From NCBI GenBank assembly GCA_002423705.1, contig DINW01000085.1:97764-107166 (forward strand): a DNA stretch of 9,403 nt. Reading direction: 5' to 3'. The notes beneath the pieces were generated by a model. It was not told the DNA's origin, did not search any database, and was given only the letters and a program-made list of their open reading frames with translations. The position numbers were made by a program, and so were the translations under genes. The DNA comes from Clostridium sp. UBA5530. GTDB lineage: Bacteria; Bacillota; Clostridia; Clostridiales; Clostridiaceae. Positions 1 through 7,409 of this stretch are shown piece after piece (the first letter of the stretch is position 1; each line of letters opens with the position of its first letter).

Positions 1-59
1 ACTTGAAACTAAGTTTCACTTGATGAGTATGGGTTGTGACATTGTTATAGGTAAACCGC

Positions 60-512
60 CTAAAACCTTGATTTCTCATAGTTATATGGAATACTTGTAC
101 CAACAACCACATCTTCTATTTTTTCAATAATAAGCCAATCATCCATATTCCCCTGATGGTGAAAGTCAAGGGGCTCTATTTCACTGACCTTTTCAAATTC
201 TACCAAACACATACATTTTTTATGCCACCGTTCTTTTTGCTTTTTAGATAAATTCAATTTTTCTTGATTATCGCCAAGTACCTTTACTATTTCCTCTTCT
301 GATAATTTAACGAAATTTTGAACTGATTTCACAGTTGCAGTGGCTGATATTTTAGCTGTGCCTTTTTTCATAAAGTAAAGTTTCTCATCAACAAATACTC
401 TACTATGAGGAATCTTTCTTCCAGCAGCGGCTCTAATAATCATCGTTTTAGAACCATCCAATATTTTTTCTAATAGCTTTTCTTTGTCATCACAATATAC
501 TAAATGTACCAT
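60..512 (-). CDS. ASCH-domain protein, 150 aa
   Basis: Small soluble protein that I place in the ASCH superfamily, a beta-barrel fold related to PUA and thought to bind RNA or nucleotides. Near the N-terminus it has the family signature G20-S-K22-T23 followed by R27 (GSKTMIIR). Next come a basic loop (AAGRKIPHSR) and a strand pattern ending in GTAKISATATVKSV. An open frame extends 21 codons further upstream, but I start at the ATG at 512. It is preceded 7 nt away by an AGGAG (520-524), and the longer form would run back into the regulator gene. Only one base separates this ATG from the TAA of the upstream AraC-type gene, so the two are surely one transcript and probably translationally coupled. 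Exact substrate unknown. The family assignment is by motif only. Confidence 0.75.
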   Translation of the reverse strand: MVHLVYCDDKEKLLEKILDGSKTMIIRAAAGRKIPHSRVFVDEKLYFMKKGTAKISATATVKSVQNFVKLSEEEIVKVLGDNQEKLNLSKKQKERWHKKCMCLVEFEKVSEIEPLDFHHQGNMDDWLIIEKIEDVVVGTSIPYNYEKSRF

Positions 513-513
513 A

Positions 514-1368
514 TTAATTCTCCTTTTTGGAAACTGGAATCCACACTTCATATTTGGCATTCTCCGGATCTGCATTTAAATACACCTCAATATCCGGTGC
601 ATTTCCATATTCATATCCTGATGTTGGAAGCCATTCAGTTACAATTCTTTTTTCTAGTTCCTGTATAGACTGGGAACTTCCCTCTCCTGAAAATATTGCC
701 CACAGAGAGCTTGGGATAATGTATTCTTCTAAATCATTCTCTATTGGCTTACTACTTGCAACTGCAATATAATATCTCCAATTATCTAATTCATTACACG
801 AGCTTACTCCAAGCATACCCATAGGCATTCCATCCATAACGGCAGCAAGTCTTGATATTGTTCCATTCATTGCAGCTGTGTTCCACATTTTAGGTACAAT
901 TTCAAAGTTCTTTTCAATTTCTGTTTCTAAGGGTTCTGAGAAACCTACAATTCTAAATGAATCTTTCTTTTCAATTCTGTAATTCATTTCACTATCTCCT
1001 TTTATTGTTATCTTGAAGCTGATAGGAGGAAATGCTTTTAATATTGTACCATCTTCTTTTGCTTGAGATGGTGCTATACCATGTACACTCTTAAAAGCTC
1101 TATTAAATGCTGTGGGTGAATCATATCCATATTTTAGAGAAATATCTACAACTTTTTCATTGCCACTTTGTAAATCAACAGCTGCTAGTGACATTCTCCT
1201 ACGTCGTATATACTCCGATAATGTTATATCTGCTATATAGGCAAACATCCTTTGAAAATGATAAGTTGAGCAACATGCAACCTTTGATACTTCTTCTAAA
1301 TTAATAGGTTCTTTTATATTCTCTTCGATATAACTAACAGCACAATTTAATCGTTCTATCCATTCCAT
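514..1368 (-). CDS. AraC-family transcriptional regulator with GyrI-like effector domain
   Basis: DNA-binding regulator of 284 aa. Residues about 5-105 form an AraC/XylS DNA-binding domain with two helix-turn-helix units: one around 23-43 (INLEEVSKVACCSTYHFQRMF), the second around 73-102 with the typical DISLKYGYDSPTAFNRAFK...G-x-x-P pattern. From about residue 128 (MNYRIEKKDSFRIVGF) to the end is a GyrI-like/Rob C-type domain (ending in EVWIPV), a family known to bind hydrophobic ligands such as drugs. This layout, HTH first and ligand domain second, matches Rob-like multidrug-responsive activators. The ATG at 1368 has AAGGAG (1377-1382) 8 nt upstream. The partner gene is the ASCH protein 1 nt downstream. 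The natural ligand and regulon cannot be read from the sequence. Confidence 0.9.
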   Translation of the reverse strand: MEWIERLNCAVSYIEENIKEPINLEEVSKVACCSTYHFQRMFAYIADITLSEYIRRRRMSLAAVDLQSGNEKVVDISLKYGYDSPTAFNRAFKSVHGIAPSQAKEDGTILKAFPPISFKITIKGDSEMNYRIEKKDSFRIVGFSEPLETEIEKNFEIVPKMWNTAAMNGTISRLAAVMDGMPMGMLGVSSCNELDNWRYYIAVASSKPIENDLEEYIIPSSLWAIFSGEGSSQSIQELEKRIVTEWLPTSGYEYGNAPDIEVYLNADPENAKYEVWIPVSKKEN

Positions 1369-1414
1369 CTATTCATCTCCTTATAATAAGATACTCTATT
1401 TAAGATAATTGTAC

Positions 1415-1441
1415 CTCTCTTTTTCTGCCCAATAAAGAGAG
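1415..1441. repeat. 8-bp inverted repeat upstream of the AraC-type gene
   Basis: CTCTCTTT (1415-1422) and AAAGAGAG (1434-1441) are perfect complements with an 11-nt loop. They lie in the 157-bp gap between the phosphodiesterase stop and the regulator start. On the minus strand the repeat is followed by GTACAATTATC, where TACAAT could be a -10 for the regulator gene, so the palindrome could be an autoregulatory operator. No T-run follows it on the minus strand, so it is not a good terminator for the phosphodiesterase gene. On the plus strand an ATTCTTTT tail follows. Role uncertain. Confidence 0.35.
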
Positions 1442-1525
1442 ATTCTTTTAATTTAGCTATGGTAGGCTATGAATATGCATTACCTTATCTTCACCATATT
1501 ATCTTCTTATATCTGATGTCACCCT

Positions 1526-3352
1526 CTATCTAAAGAACTTTATAATAGCCCAAATATAATTTGCCACTAAGTTTCCAGAACCACTTTCATAAACCGCTGC
1601 CTTTGCAAGGGGAATATCATCAGTTATTATATTATCAACATTCATTTCTATCATCTTATCCATATTGTCACGTGTATTTACTGTCCAAGCAAAGACTTCC
1701 TTTCCCCCATTGTGCACCATAGATACAAGCCGTGGAGTAATGAAGCTAGCTTCTACACTGAACCCATCAGCCTCAGTAAGTTTTGTAATATTTCCAAGGG
1801 CTATACTCATTACGTATATTGTCTTAATCGTTGGATCATATTTTTTAATGTTCTCAAGGGTATTATACTCTTGTGAGGTTACTACACAGCTATTCTTATA
1901 ATTCTTTTCATTTATTGTATCTATAACAGTTTTTTCAAAATCTTTTTCATATCCCGTTGGCTTTAATTCGATATTTAGCTTTACATGTTTTTTCTTTGCA
2001 AAGTCCAAAACTTCTCCTAATGTAGGAATTCTCTCCCCTGCAAATTCAGGTGAAAACCAGGAACCACAGTCTAAATCCCTAATGTCATTGTAAGTAACTT
2101 CCCAGATATTTTTATTAACTCCAGTAACTCTGTGTATATTTGAATCATGGATGATAACAGGAACCCCGTCACTTGTGAGTTGAACATCTAATTCTATCCA
2201 ATCAGTCTTTTCTTCTACTGCCATCTCAAAAGCCTTCATAGTATTTTCAGGATAATTTATAGAAGCCCCTCTATGGGCTGAGACCTCCGTAAGGGTTAAA
2301 TACTCTATATTTAAATCAATCTGATTATTAAAAGCAAGATAAGAAAATGTACTTAATATCCCAATGCAACTTACTACCAATAAGCTAGTTACAACCTTAA
2401 GCTTTAAAGAAGGTTTCTTTATAACCTCTGAAGCATCTATAGGCTCTATGTTTTCTCCTATTCTTTTCTTATGACTATAATATAATATGCTAATGCAACT
2501 GAAGTTTATTGGCACAGACAAGGAAAGAAACATAATAAGCATTGTTACGGTTATAAAGGCTATAACTCCTAAAATAATAGAATAAAAAACAGATTTTACA
2601 TCAAAAATAGTAGCCAAAAGAATTGTAAGTGCAATGAGGATTGCCATGACCACAAAGAACAGCACAAAACACATTACTTGCAAAATAATCAATGCTAAGA
2701 AATCTCTAAGCCAATATCCTTTATGAAGCTTACAGCTTCGCTTCTTTGCCTCAGCAAAAGTACATCCTTCAAGAGTAAAGTAATGAAAACAATAAAGTCT
2801 GCGTACCGCAAAAACTGCAATACCCACCATAAGTAGCATCCACGCAATAGATAAAACCTTATTGGCATTTATAAAATCCATAATAAATTCAGGAACAGCT
2901 ATATAAGTTATAAGTCCCGAAGTCATACCCATATTCAAAATAGGTAGAATTAACAGTACAAATAAAGCAATAAAAGAATTTTCACGTTTAAAAACTCTCT
3001 TGGAATTTTCATATGCAAAGTTAATAACTTGTCTCAAATTTACATGTTTCTCACGGTTTGAACTATGAATTATATAAACAACAGCGCTTATATCTATCAT
3101 GGAAAAAAAGGTTAAAAGTAAGATCAAAACAACAAATATAATAATATTCTTTCCATTTGAAAGATAACTACCAATGTTTTCAATTGTTAGATAGCTATAC
3201 CCTGTAATTTTCATTGAAAAATCAAGGATCAGCACCGCAAGTGGAATAAACACTACTGTTGAAAGTAACTTATATATAAGTTCAAATTTAACCATAGTTG
3301 ATATATTAAATTTTAGCAGACCTAACACTTGCTTAAGTGGTTTTTTTATCAT
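1526..3352 (-). CDS. Membrane-anchored glycerophosphodiester phosphodiesterase
   Basis: Protein of 608 aa with two parts. Residues 1-340 hold about seven hydrophobic segments (near 25-45, 70-95, 125-150, 165-185, 218-248, 253-285 and 318-340) and resemble the GDPD-associated membrane domain. From residue 357 comes a complete GDPD catalytic domain: H360-R361-G-A with PENT at 368-371, E387-L-D389 (WIELDVQLTSDG), H402-D403, and E462-L-K464 (LNIELK). In this family the two histidines are the catalytic acid and base, and the acidic residues bind the divalent metal. It should hydrolyse glycerophosphodiesters (from phospholipid or teichoic-acid turnover) to glycerol 3-phosphate and an alcohol. The active domain is probably outside the membrane, but I could not settle the topology. 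The ATG at 3352 has GAAGG (3361-3365) 8 nt upstream. Neighbours do not suggest a shared pathway. Confidence 0.93.
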   Translation of the reverse strand: MIKKPLKQVLGLLKFNISTMVKFELIYKLLSTVVFIPLAVLILDFSMKITGYSYLTIENIGSYLSNGKNIIIFVVLILLLTFFSMIDISAVVYIIHSSNREKHVNLRQVINFAYENSKRVFKRENSFIALFVLLILPILNMGMTSGLITYIAVPEFIMDFINANKVLSIAWMLLMVGIAVFAVRRLYCFHYFTLEGCTFAEAKKRSCKLHKGYWLRDFLALIILQVMCFVLFFVVMAILIALTILLATIFDVKSVFYSIILGVIAFITVTMLIMFLSLSVPINFSCISILYYSHKKRIGENIEPIDASEVIKKPSLKLKVVTSLLVVSCIGILSTFSYLAFNNQIDLNIEYLTLTEVSAHRGASINYPENTMKAFEMAVEEKTDWIELDVQLTSDGVPVIIHDSNIHRVTGVNKNIWEVTYNDIRDLDCGSWFSPEFAGERIPTLGEVLDFAKKKHVKLNIELKPTGYEKDFEKTVIDTINEKNYKNSCVVTSQEYNTLENIKKYDPTIKTIYVMSIALGNITKLTEADGFSVEASFITPRLVSMVHNGGKEVFAWTVNTRDNMDKMIEMNVDNIITDDIPLAKAAVYESGSGNLVANYIWAIIKFFR

Positions 3353-3433
3353 AAGTTATTCCTTCTTTCTTTTTTACGGTGAAGGCTATAACCCTAAGTA
3401 ATTAATGCCACAGCCTCTTTATTGATTTTCACT

Positions 3434-3961
3434 CTATTTTTTTCTCTTTGAATATTTCATCACTACAACGCCCTCTTCAACTGAATAGGATTGAAGTTCT
3501 AAGTCTATTTTAGGATTGTTTTCTAAAAATAATTTTCTCCCCTTACCTAAAATAGTAGGTATTATTCCTATGACATACTCATCAATTACATTAGCCTTTA
3601 CGAAATGGTCAATTAATACGCCACCACCAAACAAAAATATATTCTTACCTTGGTTTCTCAAATCACTTACAATACTTACTATATCCCCTTTTATGAAATG
3701 ATAGTTTTCATAGTTCTCCATTTCCTTAGATGTTGCGATATAGACGCCTTTTTCAGAAAAGTCTTTATGAAAACCTTGATCATAACAGTTTTTCCCCATA
3801 ACTATAATATCAATTTCCTCTAAAAATTTACCATAATCCCACTTCTCCTCAGTATTAAGTGTGCTATTACCATCACCAGTTATCCAATGAAATCCCCCAT
3901 CTTCATCTGCTATATATCCATCTAAGCTTATTGCTAAATTTAATATTATTTTTCCATCCAT
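3434..3961 (-). CDS. Dihydrofolate reductase family protein (RibD C-terminal-like)
   Basis: Soluble protein of 175 aa with the DHFR/RibD reductase fold, like B. subtilis YwjB/YyaP, predicted to bind NAD(P)H. Visible landmarks are SLDGYIA (12-18), the VMGKNCYD block (54-61, equivalent to MGRxTYE), a glycine-rich cofactor loop LFGGGVLI (110-117) and PTILGKGRKLF (135-145). It is the usual length for the stand-alone family and looks intact. It is not the classical folate enzyme, and the true substrate of these homologues is mostly unknown. The ATG at 3961 has GGAGA (3971-3975) 9 nt upstream. The phosphodiesterase gene follows 81 bp downstream on the same strand with no convincing terminator between them, so co-transcription is possible. 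Confidence 0.88.
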   Translation of the reverse strand: MDGKIILNLAISLDGYIADEDGGFHWITGDGNSTLNTEEKWDYGKFLEEIDIIVMGKNCYDQGFHKDFSEKGVYIATSKEMENYENYHFIKGDIVSIVSDLRNQGKNIFLFGGGVLIDHFVKANVIDEYVIGIIPTILGKGRKLFLENNPKIDLELQSYSVEEGVVVMKYSKRKK

Positions 3962-4087
3962 TTCTTTTATTCTCCAATCTTTATTTAATCTTTTTCTTGC
4001 AAGAACTTATTATATTTACATCTGTTGTAACCCAGTTTTCAAGGGTACTATAATTAGGATTCAACTTTAAGTATAACATTATGCTTT

Positions 4088-4528
4088 TTACTGTGACCTT
4101 TTTGCTTTAATATTATCAACATGGGCTCTCTTAACAGCCTCATCAGCACATGCATATTTCTGTAATTTCAAGTATAACTTATCCACTTCATCTACTGTGA
4201 TTATCTTAATAGACTCATTTATATGCTTCTTAATGGCTCTAACAAGACTATCTCTTTTAATGACTTTCACATTCATTGATGTCACATTGATTTTCTTAAG
4301 TGTACAGCGCTCACTAAATATAATATAAGATTTATAAAAATCCTCTTTATCAATTTCCACAGAAGATTTTAAAGCACTGATATGACCTTTATTCTGCCAT
4401 ATGGGATTAAAAAATTGGTTTTTCTTTTTATTTTCAAGTGTCTGGGTCCAGTTCTTATTCTTCTCATCTCCGAATATCCACCCCCTATAAATAATCTTAT
4501 ACTTATTTCTATAAACAAAACATATTTC
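4088..4528 (-). pseudogene. NERD-domain protein, 5'-truncated remnant
   Basis: The annotatable open frame begins at a GTG at 4360 (90 aa), but the same frame stays open upstream to a stop at 4529-4531. That upstream part reads like the second half of a nuclease-related (NERD) domain: YRGWIFGDE, then WTQTLENKK, then FNPIWQNKGHISALK, leading directly into KSYIIFSERCTLKKINV and VIKRDSLVRAIKK. NERD proteins of Firmicutes carry this order of blocks after an ETKN(Y) motif. Here the match stops just before YRGW (about 4489). The preceding residues do not fit the family and no suitable ATG exists, so the N-terminal half with the nuclease-core strands is gone. The broken end lies close to the terminator of the peptidase gene. 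Family call from remembered motifs, not a search. Confidence 0.65.
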
Positions 4529-4556
4529 CTACTTTATTTTATAGACAAGTTACGTC

Positions 4557-4606
4557 AAAAAGGTTATCACCTGAGAATTTTGTGAACTTCCACAGGTAAT
4601 AACCTT
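4557..4606 (-). terminator. Intrinsic terminator of the M23 peptidase gene
   Basis: Left arm 4560-4573 and right arm 4593-4606 form a 14-bp stem with a 19-nt loop. As minus-strand RNA it is fully paired with one U-G wobble and runs into five U residues (A-run 4557-4561 on the plus strand). On the plus strand the same pair is a C-A mismatch, so the minus-strand reading is preferred. It lies about 80 bp past the stop of the peptidase gene. A TTTTCTTTTT tail on the other side (4611-4620) could give weaker plus-strand activity. Confidence 0.8.
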
Positions 4607-4685
4607 CTACTTTTCTTTTTAGAATAAGCGGTTACCATAACTAAATTTTTTCTTATATACATTTACTTTTGGTAAATTTTATTTT

Positions 4686-5762
4686 CTATTCAGCATTTAC
4701 TGTAGTATACTCCTCTGAGATAATGTTAATAGGATCTCCATTTTTATTTTTAATATTGATAAAAGCACAAGGAAAACTTCTGGCTTCATCATGGAATCCA
4801 TTTCTTAGTTCAAAATGAAGATGTGGGCATCCTGAATAGCCCGTATTTCCAACCCTTCCAATAATCTGTCCTTGTTTTACCTTCTGCCCAACCTTTAGGT
4901 TTGAACTATGATACTGAAGATGATCATACTGTGAGAATTCACCACCTTCATGTTGAATTGTTACTACATTACCTGTAATCACTGGCCAATATCCATGAAT
5001 CTCTTCTATTTTTTTATCTTCTTCAATACTGGTTCCTCTAGAGTTTTCTGTCATATCTTCATAAACCTGAACCACTACTCCATCAGCAATAGCATATACT
5101 TTTTCTCCATTGCAAGGATAGTTTTCTTCTTTTCTATTTTCATCAACAACAAGGGTATGATCTTCATCCAGTTTAGTTAGATCAAATGCGAATTCATCAC
5201 TGTGTCTTCCCCTATGAGCAAAAAGACAGTCAAAATTTCCATCAACCTGCCATATCCCTCTAACTGGGAAAATATAATTATTTTTATTTTCATATCTAAC
5301 TAGCTCTATACTTTTCCTCTCTTTCCTTTGATTTCCCTCTTGTGTATACTTAACTTGGATAAGAAGCTCATCAAGCTGTTCATCAAACAAGATGTGGAAG
5401 TATTCATTTCTCAACCCTATTTCTTCCCCTGGCTTCAACATTGCACTTTGGGCTAAATTATTATAATTCCAAAATTCCTTAGCTCCTATCCATGCTACCC
5501 TCTGATTCACATCTGATATCTGAATCTTCTTATTCCATCTTGGTATCCAAAACTTTAATGCCTCACTAGAGTAAGAATAATCTTTTATAGCTTGCCCATT
5601 TCTCTTCACCGTAAAGATAATTTCCTGTATTTCCATAGGCTCATTAGATGTATTTTGAATCCTTAAAGCCTTTAGCATAAAATCAGAATAGTATCTCTCA
5701 ACCGTAAAATCTGTCATTGTTATTATGTAATCCCTTGGTAATATAGTAATTTTCACACTCAA
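4686..5762 (-). CDS. M23-family (LytM-type) peptidase homologue
   Basis: Protein of 358 aa. Residues 1-165 are a beta-rich domain of unknown function (starting near KITILPRDYIITMTDFTVERYY). Residues about 166-335 are an M23/LytM zinc-peptidase domain: H183/H187 with D194 (HSDEFAFD), VYAIADGVVV (222-231), YDH (279-281), the GQKVKQGQIIGRVGNTGYSG strand pair, and the hallmark H314-L-H316 (PHLHFEL). The HxH and the upstream H/D set suggest a competent zinc site. Family members cut peptide bonds in peptidoglycan stems or bridges. No signal peptide or membrane segment is visible, which is odd for a wall enzyme. The start is difficult. The in-frame TTG at 5762 is 9 nt from AAGGTG (5772-5777) and directly follows an in-frame stop. 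A GTG at 5756 is the alternative, and the ATG at 5766 is out of frame. Confidence 0.85.
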   Translation of the reverse strand: MSVKITILPRDYIITMTDFTVERYYSDFMLKALRIQNTSNEPMEIQEIIFTVKRNGQAIKDYSYSSEALKFWIPRWNKKIQISDVNQRVAWIGAKEFWNYNNLAQSAMLKPGEEIGLRNEYFHILFDEQLDELLIQVKYTQEGNQRKERKSIELVRYENKNNYIFPVRGIWQVDGNFDCLFAHRGRHSDEFAFDLTKLDEDHTLVVDENRKEENYPCNGEKVYAIADGVVVQVYEDMTENSRGTSIEEDKKIEEIHGYWPVITGNVVTIQHEGGEFSQYDHLQYHSSNLKVGQKVKQGQIIGRVGNTGYSGCPHLHFELRNGFHDEARSFPCAFINIKNKNGDPINIISEEYTTVNAE

Positions 5763-5775
5763 TCATTCTCTCACC

Positions 5776-5820
5776 TTAAATATTTTGTATGTTTTTAATT
5801 CCAAAGTGTGTTAAACACAT
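5776..5820 (-). CDS. Possible 14-codon leader peptide upstream of the M23 gene
   Basis: A short frame MCLTHFGIKNIQNI begins with ATG at 5820, 5 nt after a very strong AAGGAAGG (5826-5833). Its TAA (5776-5778) overlaps the ribosome binding site of the peptidase gene. This layout would let ribosomes finishing the leader hand over to the poor TTG start downstream. A palindrome (5807-5819) lies inside it. Only sequence layout supports this, and such short frames occur by chance in AT-rich DNA. Confidence 0.3.
   Translation of the reverse strand: MCLTHFGIKNIQNI
5807..5819. promoter_or_regulatory. Operator-like palindrome, leader of the M23 gene
   Basis: TGTGTT-A-AACACA is a perfect 6-1-6 inverted repeat. 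It sits about 25-35 nt downstream of the predicted transcription start of the peptidase gene, where a bound repressor could block elongation. I do not recognise it as the site of a named regulator, and it is short enough to be a coincidence. Confidence 0.25.
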
Positions 5821-5848
5821 CTTGTCCTTCCTTAAAGTTCTATAAAAA

Positions 5849-5878
5849 ATCATATCATTAGGTCCATTACCCTAGCAA
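5849..5878 (-). promoter_or_regulatory. Candidate sigma-A promoter of the M23 gene
   Basis: Read on the minus strand: TTGCTA (5873-5878), 18 bp, TATGAT (5849-5854). That is 4 of 6 and 5 of 6 matches to TTGACA/TATAAT. It places the start near 5842 and leaves a leader of about 80 nt before the peptidase start. No better pair was seen in the gap between the IS66 remnant and the gene. Confidence 0.45.
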
Positions 5879-5911
5879 TCCAAATCATCTTTCTGAAATA
5901 AAAATGCGCCA

Positions 5912-5991
5912 TTAATCATTTACCTTTGGATACATTTGTTTAAATTTGGTATTAGGTACTTATCGTTTACCATTTGCATAATAAAAGCACC
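5912..5991 (-). repeat. Left copy of diverged direct repeat flanking the IS66 genes
   Basis: This stretch matches 7803-7880 in the same orientation. Shared blocks in the same order and with nearly the same spacing are TTAATCATT, TTTAAATTT, TAGGTACTT, TTTACC and TAAAA(G)CACC. The core (about 50 bp) is roughly 80 percent identical by eye. It includes the 3' arm of the terminator at 5985-6016. A normal IS66 copy would show inverted, not direct, ends, so this may be the 5' end of a second, lost element or a duplicated intergenic sequence. Confidence 0.55.
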
Positions 5992-6016
5992 TACCATTTA
6001 ATTTTAGTAAGTGCTT
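5981..6016 (-). terminator. Intrinsic terminator after the tnpC remnant
   Basis: Arms 5985-5994 (AAGCACCTAC) and 6007-6016 (GTAAGTGCTT) give a 10-bp stem as minus-strand RNA with one G-U pair, a 12-nt loop and a TTTTATTAT tail. On the plus strand the wobble becomes a mismatch, which supports the minus direction. It would stop transcription leaving the transposase genes before it reaches the peptidase promoter. The tnpC stop codon overlaps the hairpin loop edge. Confidence 0.65.
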
Positions 6017-6965
6017 GCTATAATAACCCATGCTTTTTCTTTCCAAAGAGACTTTACAACATTTGCAAAACGACGCCTAGCATGACTCCAGCAACCTGCG
6101 ATTTTCAAGTCTTCACGCTGTTTCTCCAAGCCATGATAAACTTGATATCCATCAGTAACAACTGTTCCAGAGTAATCTTTCAAGAATTCACAGGGATGGC
6201 TGGTATTTCGTGTCTTCTGATACTCATACAGAACTATAGGGGCTTTAGTATACATTTTGCCTGTTATATACCCACATATAGCTCTTAGCGCCGGCAGGCC
6301 TTCCATCCTTGCTTACACAAACTGGGGTTTCATCCGCTTGAAGCACCTGGCTCTTGTATAGCTCTTTATGAAGTCTATCATAAAGAAGAGAAAGATATCG
6401 TTCTGAACATTTAATTATCCCTTCCTGCATATACAGCTACATGATGTTCTTCTACTTCAAACTTTGCAGGATGAAAAGTAAGCCTTTTATATACTTCATC
6501 AGGAAGACGTTTCCACTTATGGCCAAGGCATTCCTTAAGTTCATCATCAGATAACTCATGATTAATAACTGCAACAGGAATATCCTTTAAGTCCTCATCA
6601 CGTTTACAGTTAATTTTCTTACGCTTGTATGGTTTTGGGCAGACTTCTTCCATGTCAGGTTCTATAACGAACTTATTAACAATAGTGACTTCAGCTTCGT
6701 TGAAGAGCATTTCTAATTGACCATCATAAACCATCTTCTCTGAAGAACGGCCAAATTTTTGTTGCTTTGAAATCTTTAGCTGTTCTAAAATCAAGCTCAT
6801 ATTTTGATTCACTTGTTCTAGCTGAACTTTCTGCTTAGCACAAGTCCGAGAAAGATTTTCTGTAAGTTGCTGCATGGTCATGAGAATAGAAATGAGAACT
6901 TCCTTATCATATTTAATTAGTTCTTCTTGAGTATATTTCTTATCCATATGGTCAAGATACCACAT
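6004..6965 (-). pseudogene. tnpC: IS66 transposase TnpC, deleted and frameshifted
   Basis: Three pieces of one DDE transposase. Piece 1 (6965-6411) has the coiled-coil N-terminus, the LKISKQQKFGRSSEK motif and ends EEHHVAVYAGRDN at a stop. Piece 2 (from 6430) resumes in another frame at KCSERYLSLLYDRLHKEL and carries QADETPV with the first catalytic Asp. Roughly 40-60 residues normally found between these blocks are missing, so a deletion junction lies near 6411-6425. A second shift near 6264-6268 moves the frame from KSYMWVYN to TGKMYTKAPIVLYEYQ. Piece 3 has VVTDGYQVY (second Asp) and GCWSHARRRFA, then leaves the family after SLWKEKA and stops at 6004. The last ~130 residues, with the catalytic Glu, are gone. 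Start may be the ATG at 6965 or the one at 6947; neither has a clear ribosome binding site. Confidence 0.9.
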
Positions 6966-7052
6966 ATAGAAGATAGAAACAATAGGTAAAAAGCGATTTC
7001 TAAAAATTGTGGAAAACCTTTGAAGTTCAAGGCTTTATTGTGGATATTTGTG

Positions 7053-7409
7053 CTACAAAATCCTTGGGGGTGACAGGGTTTTTATAGCTTTCTTTTGCTC
7101 CATAGAAAGTCCTCCCATTAACCATTTATATTGTTGAGAAGAAATTGCTTTTACTCCTTCCTCATTACGTGGCCATTGAAACTTTCCTGTTTCCAAGCAC
7201 TTGTATAAAAGAAGAAAGCCATCACCCTCCCATAATAGGCCTTTGATACAATCAGTTTTTCTTCCACAAAATAAAAAGAGTATCCTTGTGTTGAAGGGAT
7301 CAAGTTTAAATTCCTGGTGTATCAAATTAGCTAACCCATCAATACCTCTTCTCATATCACTGCCGCAAGCAATGTATATTTTTTCAAAACCAGATGCATC
7401 ATTTAACAT
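7053..7409 (-). CDS. tnpB: IS66-family accessory protein TnpB
   Basis: IS66 Orf2 protein of 118 aa, the usual full length. It shows the family blocks DMRRGIDGLANLI (18-30), ILFLFCGRKTDCIKGLLWEGDGF (43-65) and LYKCLETGKFQWP (68-80). TnpB is required together with TnpA and TnpC for efficient IS66 transposition, but its biochemical role is not well defined. The ATG at 7409 lies inside the end of tnpA (11-bp overlap), so translation is probably coupled. It looks intact and, unlike tnpC, has no frameshift. Confidence 0.93.
   Translation of the reverse strand: MLNDASGFEKIYIACGSDMRRGIDGLANLIHQEFKLDPFNTRILFLFCGRKTDCIKGLLWEGDGFLLLYKCLETGKFQWPRNEEGVKAISSQQYKWLMGGLSMEQKKAIKTLSPPRIL

Noticed and set aside
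4..18. TGAAAC-TAA-GTTTCA hairpin downstream of the ASCH gene as its terminator.
   Set aside because: Six pairs only and the region where a T-run would follow is cut off by the window edge; cannot be judged.
3385..3422. Stem GGCTGTGGC/GTTATAGCC (minus strand) between the reductase and phosphodiesterase genes as a terminator.
   Set aside because: Pairs only through several G-U wobbles and no T-run follows in the direction of transcription.
4009..4048. Promoter for the reductase gene: TATAAT (minus strand, 4009-4014) with TTGAAA (4037-4042), and a GTAACCC/GGGTAC inverted repeat.
   Set aside because: Spacing of 22 bp between the boxes is too long and the inverted repeat is imperfect; not listed as a feature.
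4382..4585. Plus-strand open frame of 67 codons.
   Set aside because: It is antisense to the NERD remnant and runs into the terminator; hydrophobic composition comes from the AT-rich reverse strand. No ribosome binding site.
5974..6288. Plus-strand open frame of 104 codons.
   Set aside because: Antisense shadow of the tnpC pseudogene.
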